Below, piece by piece: positions 17,890 through 27,580 of a stretch of DNA of 64,000 bases. The DNA lies in the NCBI RefSeq assembly GCF_000152625.1, contig NZ_CH724156.1, forward strand, positions 2,027,778-2,091,777. Reading direction: 5' to 3'. Source of the DNA: Roseovarius nubinhibens ISM. GTDB lineage: Bacteria; Pseudomonadota; Alphaproteobacteria; Rhodobacterales; Rhodobacteraceae. The stretch's first letter is position 1, and the number at the start of each line of letters is the position of its first letter. The translations under genes were made by a program, and so were the position numbers. The notes under the pieces were generated by a model, which had not been told where the DNA came from, made no database searches, and worked only from the letters and a program-made list of their open reading frames with translations.

Positions 17890-18645
17890 CTAGGCCAGAG
17901 GGATCATCCCCATGGCAATGGCGCGGGCCACGGCATGCGGCGTGTTCACCGCCCCGAGCTTGTGCCGGGCGGTTTCGATATAGCTGCGCAACGTATGTTC
18001 CGAGATGGCCAGTTTCGTGGCGATCTGGCCGCGGCTATCGCCGCGCGCGAGAAGCGTAATAACGTCGGTTTCCCGGGGGCTTAGCCGTGGTGCGGGCGGT
18101 GTCGCGGCGGCGCTGTCGGGGTCTTCGCCGAGACCGGCATCCGGCTGGCTCATGATCTTGTGGTGGAGCGCGTGGGCCGCGAGAATCAGCGCGAAGCGAT
18201 TGGCGCGGGTCAGGTCCGTCCAGGTGGCATCATCGCGATCCGCGGTGATTGACAGCAGCGCGAGCTGACCGTTGGGGCCATGGGCGGGGATGGTGAAGCC
18301 TTGCGGCCCGATCCCATGCGCCACGGCATCGGCGCGCAGGGCGCGGGCGGCGGGCCGTTGCCAGTCGAGAGGACGCCAATCGAACGGGGTGACCCGTCGC
18401 TGCGCTTCGGCGCGGACCGGGTCGATGCGGTGATAGCCCTGCTGCGCATAGCGGGCGGTCCAGCCGGGGGGGAGGGTGTGCCAGTTCTGAGAGCGGTCTG
18501 GCCCGGTGGAGGAGCAAAACAGGATCTGATCGACCTTGAGCGCCCGGCGCAGCGCCTCAACCGTCGCCGGCAGGCTGGACAGGCCTGCCTCGGTGTCGAG
18601 GCGCGACAGGATCGTGGTCAACCGCTCCGTTGCCAGCTTTTTCAT
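17890..18645 (-). CDS. LuxR-type autoinducer-binding regulator (no luxI nearby)
   Basis: A 251-residue quorum-sensing-type regulator. The N-terminal autoinducer-binding domain keeps the signature residues W62 and Y66 in PPGWTARYAQQGY, D75 and P76 in HRIDPV, W90 in TPFDW, and FTIPAHGPNGQLALLSI. The C-terminal LuxR HTH is LSPRETDVITLLARGDSRGQIATKLAISEHTLRSYIETARHKLG. No acyl-homoserine-lactone synthase is in the window, so it is an orphan receptor here. The ATG at 18645 was chosen over a TTG at 18666. It sits just downstream of ccr and after a small gene in the same direction whose 3' end overlaps it by 89 bp. Confidence 0.92.
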   Translation of the reverse strand: MKKLATERLTTILSRLDTEAGLSSLPATVEALRRALKVDQILFCSSTGPDRSQNWHTLPPGWTARYAQQGYHRIDPVRAEAQRRVTPFDWRPLDWQRPAARALRADAVAHGIGPQGFTIPAHGPNGQLALLSITADRDDATWTDLTRANRFALILAAHALHHKIMSQPDAGLGEDPDSAAATPPAPRLSPRETDVITLLARGDSRGQIATKLAISEHTLRSYIETARHKLGAVNTPHAVARAIAMGMIPLA

Positions 18646-18793
18646 GCGCCACTCGTCCTTGCCCAAGGGATGCCAGCTCGGCCAGTGCGATCATCTGCGC
18701 CTCGCCCAAGTGATCTGCCAGGGTTTGCAACCTGTTGGCTTGGGCGAAGCTGCGCATGTCGGCGAGCACATCCAGTATCCATTCACTTCGCAT
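18557..18793 (-). CDS. Small hypothetical protein upstream of luxR
   Basis: A 78-residue frame with a good ribosome binding site (GAGG about 6 nt before the ATG at 18793). The first ~50 residues (MRSEWILDVLADMRSFAQANRLQTLADHLGEAQMIALAELAS) are predicted helical and of normal composition, and I recall similar short proteins next to LuxR genes in Rhodobacterales. The last ~30 residues run inside the luxR start in another frame and look less protein-like. No function is assigned. The overlap suggests translational coupling with luxR. Confidence 0.6.
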   Translation of the reverse strand: MRSEWILDVLADMRSFAQANRLQTLADHLGEAQMIALAELASLGQGRVAHEKAGNGAVDHDPVAPRHRGRPVQPAGDG

Positions 18794-18940
18794 AACCAAC
18801 CTCTTTTGCCCGTGTTAAAACATGGTTAATTCAACCTTAGCATGTGGAGGTTTTTGCCCGTTACCCACCGAATCCAGCCCGGTCAAAATAGCGGGGCGGG
18901 CGGCGAAAACCGGGCGTTTGGCGCGACGCAACAGACCACG

Positions 18941-18971
18941 AAAAACCGCGCCGTTCGGGGGAACGGCGCGG
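18941..18971 (-). terminator. Rho-independent terminator of ccr
   Basis: A perfect 11-bp stem (18946-18956 with 18961-18971, 4-nt loop), GC-rich, followed on the minus strand by TTTTT (18941-18945). It lies 54-84 bp past the ccr stop. Confidence 0.92.
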
Positions 18972-19011
18972 GTCGGTAACCTGTCGGTATTGCGTCGGTA
19001 AGACGACTGTG
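18972..19011. repeat. 40-bp iteron-like intergenic element, copy 1
   Basis: Three direct copies of an 11-bp unit (minus-strand consensus WTACCGACGYA); the plus-strand GTCGGT cores start at 18972, 18983 and 18994. The same 40 bp recurs at 31241-31280 with 32 of 40 positions identical by hand alignment. It lies between the ccr stop and its terminator hairpin. Confidence 0.75.
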
Positions 19012-19024
19012 GCGAAAATCGCCC

Positions 19025-20311
19025 TTAGCCGCGGGCTTTGAGCACCTCTTCGACGGTCTTGAGACCGGTCTTTGGGGCCTGAACCAGAACCGACATATTG
19101 CCCGGCTTATGCTCGTTGCGGCGCATCTTGACATGGGCCGCGGGAATTTCATCCCAGGTGAAGCATTCGGACATGCAGGGGTCGAGACGGCCTTCGATCA
19201 TCAGCTGGTTGGCGGAGGCCGCCTGTTTCAGATGGGCGAAGTGGCTGCCTTGGATGCGCTTCTGGTGCATCCAGACATAGCGCGCGTCCATGGTCAGGTT
19301 GTAGCCGGTGGTCCCGGCACAGATCACCACCATGCCGCCGCGTTTCACCACGAAGGTCGAGACCGGGAAGGTCGCCTGACCGGGGTGTTCGAAGACCATG
19401 TCGACATTGACGCCCTTGCCGGTGATGTCCCAGATCGCCTTGCCGAATTTGCGGACCTCTTTGAACCACGCGTCATATTCCGGCGTGTTCACCTCGGGGA
19501 GCTGGCCCCAGCAGTCGAAATCTTTACGGTTGAGCACGCCCTTGGCACCGAGGCCCATGACGAAATCGCGCTTGTCCTCTTCCGAGATCACGCCGATCGC
19601 ATTGGCACCGGCGGCGGTGGCGAGCTGGATCGCGTAGGAGCCGAGACCGCCCGAGGCACCCCAGACCAGCACGTTCTGCCCCGGTTTGATCTCATGCGGG
19701 TGGTGACCGAAGAGCATCCGGTAGGCGGTGGCGAGGGTCAGCGTGTAGCAGGCCGATTCTTCCCAGGTCAGGTGCTTGGGGCGCGGCATGAGCTGCTGGG
19801 CCTGCACGCAGGTGAACTGGGCGAAGGAGCCATCGGGGGTCTCATAGCCCCAGATGCGCTGGGTCGGGGACATCATCGGGTCGCCGCCGTTGCATTCCTC
19901 GTCATTGCCGTCGTCCTGGTTGCAGTGGATCACAACCTCGTCGCCGACTTTCCAGCGGGTGACTTTGGAGCCCACGGCCCAGACCACGCCCGAGGCGTCG
20001 GAGCCTGCGATGTGATACTCGGCCTTGTGCACGTCGAAGGGCGAGATCGGGATGCCGAGACCGGCCCAGACGCCGTTGTAGTTGACGCCAGCCGCCATGA
20101 CGAGAACGAGCACTTCATTGTCGTCGGGCTTGGGGCAATCCACCACTTCGAGCTGCATCGCCTTGTCCGGCTCGCCGTGACGTTCGCGGCGGATGGCCCA
20201 AGCGTACATTTTCGCGGGCACATAGCCGAGGGGCGGCAGTTCGCCGACCTCGTAGAGATCTTTCTCGGGTGCGTCATAGGGGGCGATGCCGCCGTTTGTG
20301 TCCAAAGCCAT
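19025..20311 (-). CDS. ccr: Crotonyl-CoA carboxylase/reductase
   Basis: A 428-residue cytoplasmic enzyme of the MDR superfamily that reductively carboxylates crotonyl-CoA with NADPH and CO2 to ethylmalonyl-CoA. This is the key step of the ethylmalonyl-CoA pathway for acetate and C2 assimilation. Visible features: the CCR-specific N-terminal insertion, AGVNYNGVWAGLGIP with the CO2-site Asn, DGSFAQFTCVQ with the Phe, NADPH motif VLVWGASGGLGSYAIQLATAAG, and the CO2-site His in QGSHFAHLKQA. AAAGGAGG precedes the ATG by 6 nt, a strong site. It ends in an efficient terminator. The partner mutase gene (ecm) is 2.5 kb away on the other strand. Confidence 0.97.
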   Translation of the reverse strand: MALDTNGGIAPYDAPEKDLYEVGELPPLGYVPAKMYAWAIRRERHGEPDKAMQLEVVDCPKPDDNEVLVLVMAAGVNYNGVWAGLGIPISPFDVHKAEYHIAGSDASGVVWAVGSKVTRWKVGDEVVIHCNQDDGNDEECNGGDPMMSPTQRIWGYETPDGSFAQFTCVQAQQLMPRPKHLTWEESACYTLTLATAYRMLFGHHPHEIKPGQNVLVWGASGGLGSYAIQLATAAGANAIGVISEEDKRDFVMGLGAKGVLNRKDFDCWGQLPEVNTPEYDAWFKEVRKFGKAIWDITGKGVNVDMVFEHPGQATFPVSTFVVKRGGMVVICAGTTGYNLTMDARYVWMHQKRIQGSHFAHLKQAASANQLMIEGRLDPCMSECFTWDEIPAAHVKMRRNEHKPGNMSVLVQAPKTGLKTVEEVLKARG

Positions 20312-20445
20312 GGGAGCCTCCTTTGGAAGTCAGGTTATGCCGCAACGCAGAATCGCGGCTTTGGCCCATGGATAAAATCGCATGAGTAATAATGCAATCC
20401 TATTTTGCCAGAAATTGTAATTTTATGACCCAGCAGTTGCAGAAA

Positions 20446-21882
20446 CTACTTTGCGGATGCAGCATCGCCTGAAGTTTCAGCATCTTGCGCATTGTCCTTG
20501 GGCAGGGCAGTCGGCCCCGGGCTGGCGGGCACGGGTGGGAAGAAATGCGCGATGGAATTGGCGTAGTAGCGCAGCACCGGCAGTTCATCGGGATTGGCCG
20601 CCCAGCCCTCAGAGCTGTGCAGGATCAATTTGCGCCGGGCCAGCCGTTCGCAGGCGCGGCGGGCGCGCAGGCCCATGTCTTCGACCGGTTCGAGGGCGGC
20701 GGTGTCCTCGGCGGCGCGAAAGGCGGCCTCGGTGCGGGCGATGAGATCGGCTTCGGGGATCGGCGCCTCGGCCTCGAGCAGGATCTTGGCCATCAGCGGC
20801 ATCGACAGAAGCGGCATCCCCGCCTGAATGCGGCGCATGAGCTCTGCGCCGAGCGTCTCGGGGTCGGGCTGGGCGCCATAATGGCTCAGCGCCAAGGGCT
20901 CGCCAAAGACCACGGCAGCGGTGCCGAAGGGCCGGTAGGTGCCCCAGAGCCTGCGCCAGATCATCCGCAGCACGAAGAGAAAGACCACGCCCATGCGGGC
21001 GCGAAAGCGGCGATTGCCGGCCTCGCCCGCCGAGACGAGGATGCGATCCTCGAGCACCCGGTCGTAATTGATCGCCACCGGCACGAAGACGAGATCGCGC
21101 CCCTCCGGGTCCCAGCCCTCGGTGACATAGGCGAGCAGGCCGAGCTTGGGCGGTTTGAGCGCGCCATCGAGGCTCAGCCCGCCTTCGGGAAAGATCGCCT
21201 GGGTGACGCCGCCGGCGGTGGCCATCTGCACATAGCGGGCGAGCACCTTGCGATAGAGCCCGCCGCGCGATTTGCGCCGGATGAAATAGGCCCCCATGGA
21301 GCGGATGAGACGGCTCAGCGGCCAGACCCGTGCCCATTCGCCCACCGCGTAGCTCAGCGCCGAGGCGCGGGCGGCGAGCATGGTGACCAGCACGTAATCC
21401 ATGTTGGAGCGGTGATTCATGATGAAGATCACCGTGGCGTCGCGGTCGATGCTTTCGATGATCTCGGTGTTGCGGCGGCCGGTTTTGACGCCATAGAGCG
21501 CCCGCACCAGCCAGCGCGCCAGACGCGTGCCGAGGCCGAAATAGGCGAAGGCGCTAAAGCTCGGGACGATTTCGCGGGCATAGCGGCGGGCGGTTTCAAA
21601 GGAGACGTCTTCGCGCACGCCATTGCGGCGGGCGTGTTCGACGATGGCCTGGGTCACCTCGGGGTCGTAGACGAGGCGCTGGATCATGTCGTGACGGCGG
21701 GCGAGCTTGAACGGTTCGATCGGGCGGGTCAGGCGGCGGTTGAGCCGTTCGACGGCGCGTTCGAGACGGCGGCGAAAGAACCAGCGCACCGAGGGGAAGA
21801 GGAAATGCGAGGCAAAGGTCACCGCCGCAAACAGCACGATGAGCACGAAGAGCCAGACGGGCAGGGTGATCTGTCCGGTCAC
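20446..21882 (-). CDS. PlsB-like glycerol-3-phosphate acyltransferase
   Basis: A 478-residue membrane-associated acyltransferase. An N-terminal helix (LPVWLFVLIVLFAAVTFASHFLF) anchors it. Acyltransferase block I is MNHRSNMDYVLV (HxxxxD), followed by SMGAYFIRRKSRGGLYRKVL, block III IFPEGGLSLDG and FVPVAINYDRVLEDR. This set matches the PlsB/GPAT group that starts phospholipid synthesis, although it is about half the length of E. coli PlsB. Start: GTG at 21882, with no clear ribosome binding site. The 134-bp gap to ccr should hold the ccr promoter. Confidence 0.82.
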   Translation of the reverse strand: MTGQITLPVWLFVLIVLFAAVTFASHFLFPSVRWFFRRRLERAVERLNRRLTRPIEPFKLARRHDMIQRLVYDPEVTQAIVEHARRNGVREDVSFETARRYAREIVPSFSAFAYFGLGTRLARWLVRALYGVKTGRRNTEIIESIDRDATVIFIMNHRSNMDYVLVTMLAARASALSYAVGEWARVWPLSRLIRSMGAYFIRRKSRGGLYRKVLARYVQMATAGGVTQAIFPEGGLSLDGALKPPKLGLLAYVTEGWDPEGRDLVFVPVAINYDRVLEDRILVSAGEAGNRRFRARMGVVFLFVLRMIWRRLWGTYRPFGTAAVVFGEPLALSHYGAQPDPETLGAELMRRIQAGMPLLSMPLMAKILLEAEAPIPEADLIARTEAAFRAAEDTAALEPVEDMGLRARRACERLARRKLILHSSEGWAANPDELPVLRYYANSIAHFFPPVPASPGPTALPKDNAQDAETSGDAASAK

Positions 21883-22079
21883 GCGGAATGGCCCCGGTGA
21901 GAGCGGTTCCGGTGAGAGCAGACCCGGCGCGGGGGACGGGCGGCAGAGGGGCAGGACAGGGACATGGCACTCGCAAGATGGTGATTCGTCTCTTCAATCT
22001 ACAGGCGGCGGGCTGCCGGGTCATGGGCCGGGTGCATTCGAGGCTTGTCACCGCGCGGGGGAGCGGTGATTTATCCCCT

Positions 22080-22670
22080 ATGAGAGGTTTTCACATCCGC
22101 CCCGGCATCCCCGCAGACCAGCGTGATCGCGCCGCCGCGCTCTATTGGGAGGCCTTTGGGCCGAAACTGTCGCGTGTGATGGGGCCTGCGCCGCGCGCCG
22201 AAGGCTTTCTCAGGGATCTCTTTGATGCGCGTTTTGCCTTTTCGGCGGTGGATGAGGCAGGGCAGCTTCTGGGGCTGGCAGGCTTCAAGACCCATGAGGG
22301 CAGTTTGACCGGCGGCGGGCTGCGCGATCTGGCGCGGAGCTATGGCTGGCCCGGGGCGCTGTGGCGCGGCGGGCTGCTGGCGCTTTTGGAGCGTGAGACG
22401 CTGCGCGATGTGCTGTTGATGGATGGGATCTGTGTGGCGCAGGCGGCGCGGGGGCAGGGGGTCGGGTCGGCGCTGCTCGATGCCATTCTGGCCGAGGCGC
22501 GGCGGCATGAGCTGCCCCGGGTGCGGCTCGATGTGGTGGCCGAGAACGCGCGGGCGCGGGCGCTCTATGAGCGCAAGGGCTTTGTGGCAGAGGGCGACAG
22601 CGAGCTGGGCCTCTTGCGCCATGTCTTTGGCTTTGACCGGGCGACGGCCATGTACCGCAGCGTCAGCTAG
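22080..22670 (+). CDS. GNAT-family N-acetyltransferase
   Basis: A 196-residue acetyltransferase. The N-terminal part is FHIRPGIPADQRDRAAALYWEAFGPKLSRVMG; the acetyl-CoA pyrophosphate-binding motif A is ICVAQAARGQGVGSALLDAILAEA, followed by motif B VRLDVVAENARARALYERKGFV. Substrate unknown. The start was placed at the ATG at 22080, where homology-like sequence begins; no strong ribosome binding site is seen, and the longer frame overlaps the divergent acyltransferase gene and looks non-coding. Confidence 0.85.
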   Translation: MRGFHIRPGIPADQRDRAAALYWEAFGPKLSRVMGPAPRAEGFLRDLFDARFAFSAVDEAGQLLGLAGFKTHEGSLTGGGLRDLARSYGWPGALWRGGLLALLERETLRDVLLMDGICVAQAARGQGVGSALLDAILAEARRHELPRVRLDVVAENARARALYERKGFVAEGDSELGLLRHVFGFDRATAMYRSVS

Positions 22671-22783
22671 GTGTGCGCGGATCGGCTGCGCATCATTATT
22701 ACAAAACGGGTTGCATGGGGGTAATTTGATAACCTATGCTGCGCCGCAGCGCCCATCGCGACAGTGACAGAGGAAGATTCGCC

Positions 22784-24760
22784 ATGACCCAGACCGAGAC
22801 GCCCCAAAAGGACCGCCCCTGGCTCATCCGGACCTATGCCGGCCATTCGACCGCCAAGGCGTCGAACGCGCTCTATCGCTCGAACCTCGCCAAGGGGCAG
22901 ACGGGCCTGTCGGTGGCCTTCGATCTGCCGACGCAGACGGGCTATGACAGCGATCACGTGCTGGCGCGGGGCGAGGTGGGCAAGGTCGGCGTGCCGGTCT
23001 GCCATCTGGGCGACATGCGGACGCTGTTCGACGAGATCCCGCTCGAGCAGATGAACACCTCGATGACGATCAACGCGACGGCGCCGTGGCTCTTGTCGCT
23101 CTATATCGCCGCCGCCGAAGAGCAAGGCGCCGATATTTCCCAGCTGCAGGGCACGGTGCAGAACGATCTCATCAAGGAATATCTCAGCCGCGGGACCTAT
23201 ATCTGCCCGCCCGCGCCGAGCCTCAAGATGATCGGGGACGTGGCCGAATATTGCTACAAACACGTGCCGAAATGGAACCCGATGAACGTCTGTTCCTACC
23301 ATCTGCAAGAGGCGGGGGCGACGCCGGAGCAGGAGCTGGCCTTTGCGCTGGCGACGGCGGTGGCGGTGCTCGACGAGCTCAAGCCGCGGGTGGCCGACGA
23401 GGATTTCCCGGCGCTCTGCGGGCGGATTTCCTTCTTTGTGAACGCGGGCATCCGGTTTGTGACCGAGATGTGCAAGATGCGCGCCTTTGTCGATCTCTGG
23501 GATGAGATCCTGACCGAGCGCTATGGCGTCGAGAACCCGAAATTCCGCCGCTTCCGCTATGGGGTGCAGGTCAACAGTCTGGGCCTCACCGAGCAGCAGC
23601 CGGAAAACAACGTCTACCGTATCCTGATCGAGATGCTGGCGGTGACGCTCAGCAAGAAGGCGCGGGCGCGGGCCGTGCAGCTTCCGGCGTGGAACGAGGC
23701 GCTGGGCCTGCCGCGGCCTTGGGATCAGCAATGGTCGATGCGGATGCAACAGATCCTCGCCTATGAGACCGATCTTCTGGAATTCGACGATCTCTTCGAT
23801 GGCAACCCGGCGGTGGATGCCAAGGTCGAGGCGCTCAAGGACGGTGCGCGGCACGAATTGGCCAATCTCGACAGCATGGGCGGGGCGATTGGCGCGATCG
23901 ACTATATGAAGGGCCGTCTGGTCGACAGCAATGCCGAGCGGCTGGGCCGGATCGAGCGCAACGAGACCGTGGTTGTCGGCGTCAACAAATGGACCGAGGG
24001 CGAGCAAAGCCCGCTGATGACCGGCGATGGCGGCATCATGGTGGTCGATCCCGCCGTCGAGGCCGAACAGATCGCCCGGCTCGAGGCCTGGAAGGCAGAG
24101 CGCGACAGCGCCGCCGTGGACGAGGCGCTGCGGGCGCTGCGCGAGGCGGCGGCAAAGGGCGAGAATGTCATGCCCGCCTCGATCAAGGCGGCGCGGGCCG
24201 GGGTCACCACCGGCGAATGGGCGGCGCAGATGCGGGCCGTCCATGGCGAATATCGCGGGCCGACCGGTGTCTCGGCCAGCCCGTCGAACAAGACCGAGGG
24301 TCTCGACGATCTGCGCGATGCGGTGGATATGGTGAGCGACCGTCTCGGGCGGCGTCTCAGCTTTCTCATCGGCAAGCCGGGGCTCGATGGCCATTCCAAC
24401 GGCGCCGAGCAGATTGCCTTCCGCGCCCGCGATTGCGGCATGGACATCCGCTATGAGGGCATCCGCCTGACGCCCGAAGAGATCGTCAATGCGGCGCTTG
24501 AGGACAAATCCCATGTGGTCGGCCTGTCGATCCTGTCGGGGAGCCATATCCCGCTGGTGGAAGAGCTGATGCGGCGGATGCGGGAGGCGGGGCTTGGCGA
24601 TGTCCCGGTGGTCGTCGGCGGCATCATCCCCGAGGAGGACGCCCGCCGGTTGCGCGAAATGGGCGTGGCGCGGGTCTATACGCCGAAGGATTTCGAGCTC
24701 AACACCATCATGCGCGATGTGGTCACCTTGGCCGATCCGCAGGCGGTGGCGGCGGAATGA
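22784..24760 (+). CDS. ecm: Ethylmalonyl-CoA mutase (MeaA)
   Basis: A 658-residue adenosylcobalamin-dependent mutase converting (2R)-ethylmalonyl-CoA to (2S)-methylsuccinyl-CoA. The N-terminal substrate barrel begins IRTYAGHSTAKASNALYRSNLAKGQTGLSVAFDLPTQTGYD. The C-terminal B12-binding domain has the DxHxxG-type motif GKPGLDGHSNGAEQIA (~532), LSILSGSH and VVVGGIIPEEDA. Fusion of both domains in one chain and the close presence of ccr favour Ecm over a plain methylmalonyl-CoA mutase. AGGAAG precedes the ATG at 22784. The downstream GNAT gene starts inside the stop (ATGA). Confidence 0.93.
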   Translation: MTQTETPQKDRPWLIRTYAGHSTAKASNALYRSNLAKGQTGLSVAFDLPTQTGYDSDHVLARGEVGKVGVPVCHLGDMRTLFDEIPLEQMNTSMTINATAPWLLSLYIAAAEEQGADISQLQGTVQNDLIKEYLSRGTYICPPAPSLKMIGDVAEYCYKHVPKWNPMNVCSYHLQEAGATPEQELAFALATAVAVLDELKPRVADEDFPALCGRISFFVNAGIRFVTEMCKMRAFVDLWDEILTERYGVENPKFRRFRYGVQVNSLGLTEQQPENNVYRILIEMLAVTLSKKARARAVQLPAWNEALGLPRPWDQQWSMRMQQILAYETDLLEFDDLFDGNPAVDAKVEALKDGARHELANLDSMGGAIGAIDYMKGRLVDSNAERLGRIERNETVVVGVNKWTEGEQSPLMTGDGGIMVVDPAVEAEQIARLEAWKAERDSAAVDEALRALREAAAKGENVMPASIKAARAGVTTGEWAAQMRAVHGEYRGPTGVSASPSNKTEGLDDLRDAVDMVSDRLGRRLSFLIGKPGLDGHSNGAEQIAFRARDCGMDIRYEGIRLTPEEIVNAALEDKSHVVGLSILSGSHIPLVEELMRRMREAGLGDVPVVVGGIIPEEDARRLREMGVARVYTPKDFELNTIMRDVVTLADPQAVAAE

Positions 24761-25203
24761 GCTTGGCTCTGACCATCCGGCCGATTGGCGTCGGTGACAA
24801 ACAGGCGTGGCGTCCGCTCTGGACCGCCTATCTCGAGTTCTACGAGAGCTCGGTCGCCGATGAGGTCTATGACACCACTTTCGAGCGGCTCTGCGATGGC
24901 GGGCATCCGGATCAATGCGGCCTCTTGGCCTTTGATGGCGAACGGGCGGTGGGGCTCGTCCATTACATCTATCACCCGCATAATTGGCGGATCGAGAAGA
25001 CCTGTTACCTGCAGGATCTCTATGCCGATCCGTCGGTGCGCGGGCAGGGGGTTGGCCGGGCGCTCATCGAGGCGGTCTATGCGGCGGCGGATGCGGCGGG
25101 CTGTCCCTCGGTCTATTGGATGACGCAGGAGTTCAACGCCGAGGCGCGCAAGCTCTATGACCGGATCGCGACGCTGACGCCATTCATCAAGTATCAGCGT
25201 TAG
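24757..25203 (+). CDS. GNAT-family N-acetyltransferase coupled to ecm
   Basis: A 148-residue acetyltransferase, TIRPIGVGDKQAWRPLWTAYLEFYE at the N terminus and acetyl-CoA motif LQDLYADPSVRGQGVGRALIEAVYAAADAAG, then VYWMTQEFNAEARKLYDRI. The ATG overlaps the ecm stop by 4 bp, so translation is coupled. A role in modifying the mutase or a pathway metabolite is possible but unproven. Confidence 0.9.
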   Translation: MSLALTIRPIGVGDKQAWRPLWTAYLEFYESSVADEVYDTTFERLCDGGHPDQCGLLAFDGERAVGLVHYIYHPHNWRIEKTCYLQDLYADPSVRGQGVGRALIEAVYAAADAAGCPSVYWMTQEFNAEARKLYDRIATLTPFIKYQR

Positions 25204-25290
25204 GCCCCGGAGGCGCGCGGTCTGCGACATCGGGCCTCGGCCCCGATGATGGCTCTTTTCTCGGCGGGCGCAGGCGCTACTATCTCGGTC

Positions 25291-25791
25291 ATGCCCTATC
25301 AATGGACCCCTGCCCCCGGCACGGCCCCCCGGACCTGCCTTATCCTCTGGCCGCATCGGTCGTTGCCGCGCTGGGGCTTTGTCCTCTTTATCGGGATCAC
25401 CTGTGCCATGCTCTTGGTGCCCTTGCTGGCGCTTCTGGGGACCGGGGCGCTCTGGGGGTTGTTGCCGTTTCTGGCGGTGGCGGTGGCGGCGGTCTGGTGG
25501 GCCATATCGCGGAGCTATCGCAGCGGCGAGACGCGCGAAGAGCTCTGCATTGATCCCGAGCGCGCGGTGCTGATCCGCAGCAATCCCGATGGGCGCGAAC
25601 AGCGCTGGCAGGCCAACAGCTATTGGGTGGAGGCGCGGATCTACCCGAAGGGCGGGCCGGTGCCGCAATATATCACGCTGCGCGGCGAGGGGCGGGAGGT
25701 CGAGCTTGGGGCGTTTCTGTCCGAGCCGGAGCGGGCGCGGCTCATAACCGAGCTGACCACGGCGCTCAGCCACGCGCGGGCGGGCGGCTGA
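25291..25791 (+). CDS. DUF2244 membrane protein
   Basis: A 166-residue protein of the DUF2244 family. There are two transmembrane helices at about residues 30-75 (WGFVLFIGITCAMLLVPLLALLG and GLLPFLAVAVAAVWWAISRSY) after a short N-terminal segment with SLPRWG. A C-terminal beta-rich region follows (EELCIDPERAVLIRSNPDGREQRWQANSYWVEARIYPKGGPVPQYITLRGEGREVELGAFLSEPER). Function unknown. The ATG at 25291 is preferred over one at 25246/25249, which adds a low-quality extension. Confidence 0.87.
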   Translation: MPYQWTPAPGTAPRTCLILWPHRSLPRWGFVLFIGITCAMLLVPLLALLGTGALWGLLPFLAVAVAAVWWAISRSYRSGETREELCIDPERAVLIRSNPDGREQRWQANSYWVEARIYPKGGPVPQYITLRGEGREVELGAFLSEPERARLITELTTALSHARAGG

Positions 25792-25807
25792 GCGAAGGGC
25801 GGGGGCG

Positions 25808-26674
25808 TCAGGCGGTCCGGCGCGCCCAGTCCCAGTAAAGTTCGCGGGTGCGCCGCGTGATAGGGCCGACCTGATACTGGGTGTCGTCAAAGGCGGTGAC
25901 CGGGGTCACCTTGGACATGTTGCCGCTCAGGAAGATCTCATCAGCGTCGTGGAACTCGTCAAAGCTCATGATCTTTTCCACCACCTCGACCCCATCGGCG
26001 CGCAGGTTCGAGATATGGCGCGCCCGGGTGATCCCGGCGAGGAAGGTGCCGTTGGGAATGGGGGTGAAGACCACGCCATCCTTGACCGCAAAGACATTGG
26101 CGGTGGCGGTTTCGGCCACATTGCCCATGGCATCGGCCACCAGCGCATTGGTAAAGCCCTTGGCGCGGGCCTCGGCCAGCATCCGCGCGTTGTTGGGATA
26201 GAGCGCGGCGGCCTTGGCATTGACCACGGCGTTTTCCATCACCGGGCGGCGGAATTGCGTGCGGGTCAGCGTGGCCGAAGCCCCCTCGGCCGGCATCGGG
26301 ATTTCCTCGAGCGAGATGGCAAAGCCGGTCTCGCCATCCTCTTTGGGGACGATGGCGGAATAGCCGCAATCCTTGGCCCAGTACATCGGCCGGATATAGA
26401 CGGCGGCGTCGGGCGCATAGCGTTTGAGCCCCTCGCGCACGATGGCGACCATATCGGCGGTCTCGACCGTGGGGGTGACCATGAGGGCGCGGGCCGAGGC
26501 ATTGGCGCGGGCGCAGTGCAGGTCGAGATCGGGGGTCAGCCCATAGGCAAAGCGGGCGCCGTCGAAGATATTGCTGCCAAGCCACATGCCGTGATCCGCG
26601 CCGCGCATGATGGCGATGTCGCCCTCGTGCCAGGCGCCTTCGAAATAGGTGTGGATATTCGTGCCGGTTGCCAT
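25808..26674 (-). CDS. ilvE: Branched-chain amino acid aminotransferase
   Basis: A 288-residue fold-type IV PLP enzyme that transfers amino groups to the 2-keto acids of leucine, isoleucine and valine. It has GMWLGSNIFDGARFA near the N terminus, AVYIRPMYWAKDCGYSAIVP, the PLP lysine in NAVVNAKAAALYPNNARML, then DAMGNVAETATANVFAVKDG and NGTFLAGITRAR. Strong AAGGAGA before the ATG. The sulfotransferase lies upstream in the same direction (27 bp), so the two may share a transcript. Members of this fold can also be D-amino acid or other aminotransferases; the motifs fit BCAT best. Confidence 0.9.
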   Translation of the reverse strand: MATGTNIHTYFEGAWHEGDIAIMRGADHGMWLGSNIFDGARFAYGLTPDLDLHCARANASARALMVTPTVETADMVAIVREGLKRYAPDAAVYIRPMYWAKDCGYSAIVPKEDGETGFAISLEEIPMPAEGASATLTRTQFRRPVMENAVVNAKAAALYPNNARMLAEARAKGFTNALVADAMGNVAETATANVFAVKDGVVFTPIPNGTFLAGITRARHISNLRADGVEVVEKIMSFDEFHDADEIFLSGNMSKVTPVTAFDDTQYQVGPITRRTRELYWDWARRTA

Positions 26675-26701
26675 GTTCTGATCTCCTTGTCGGAGCCGAC
26701 A

Positions 26702-27580
<879 letters not shown>

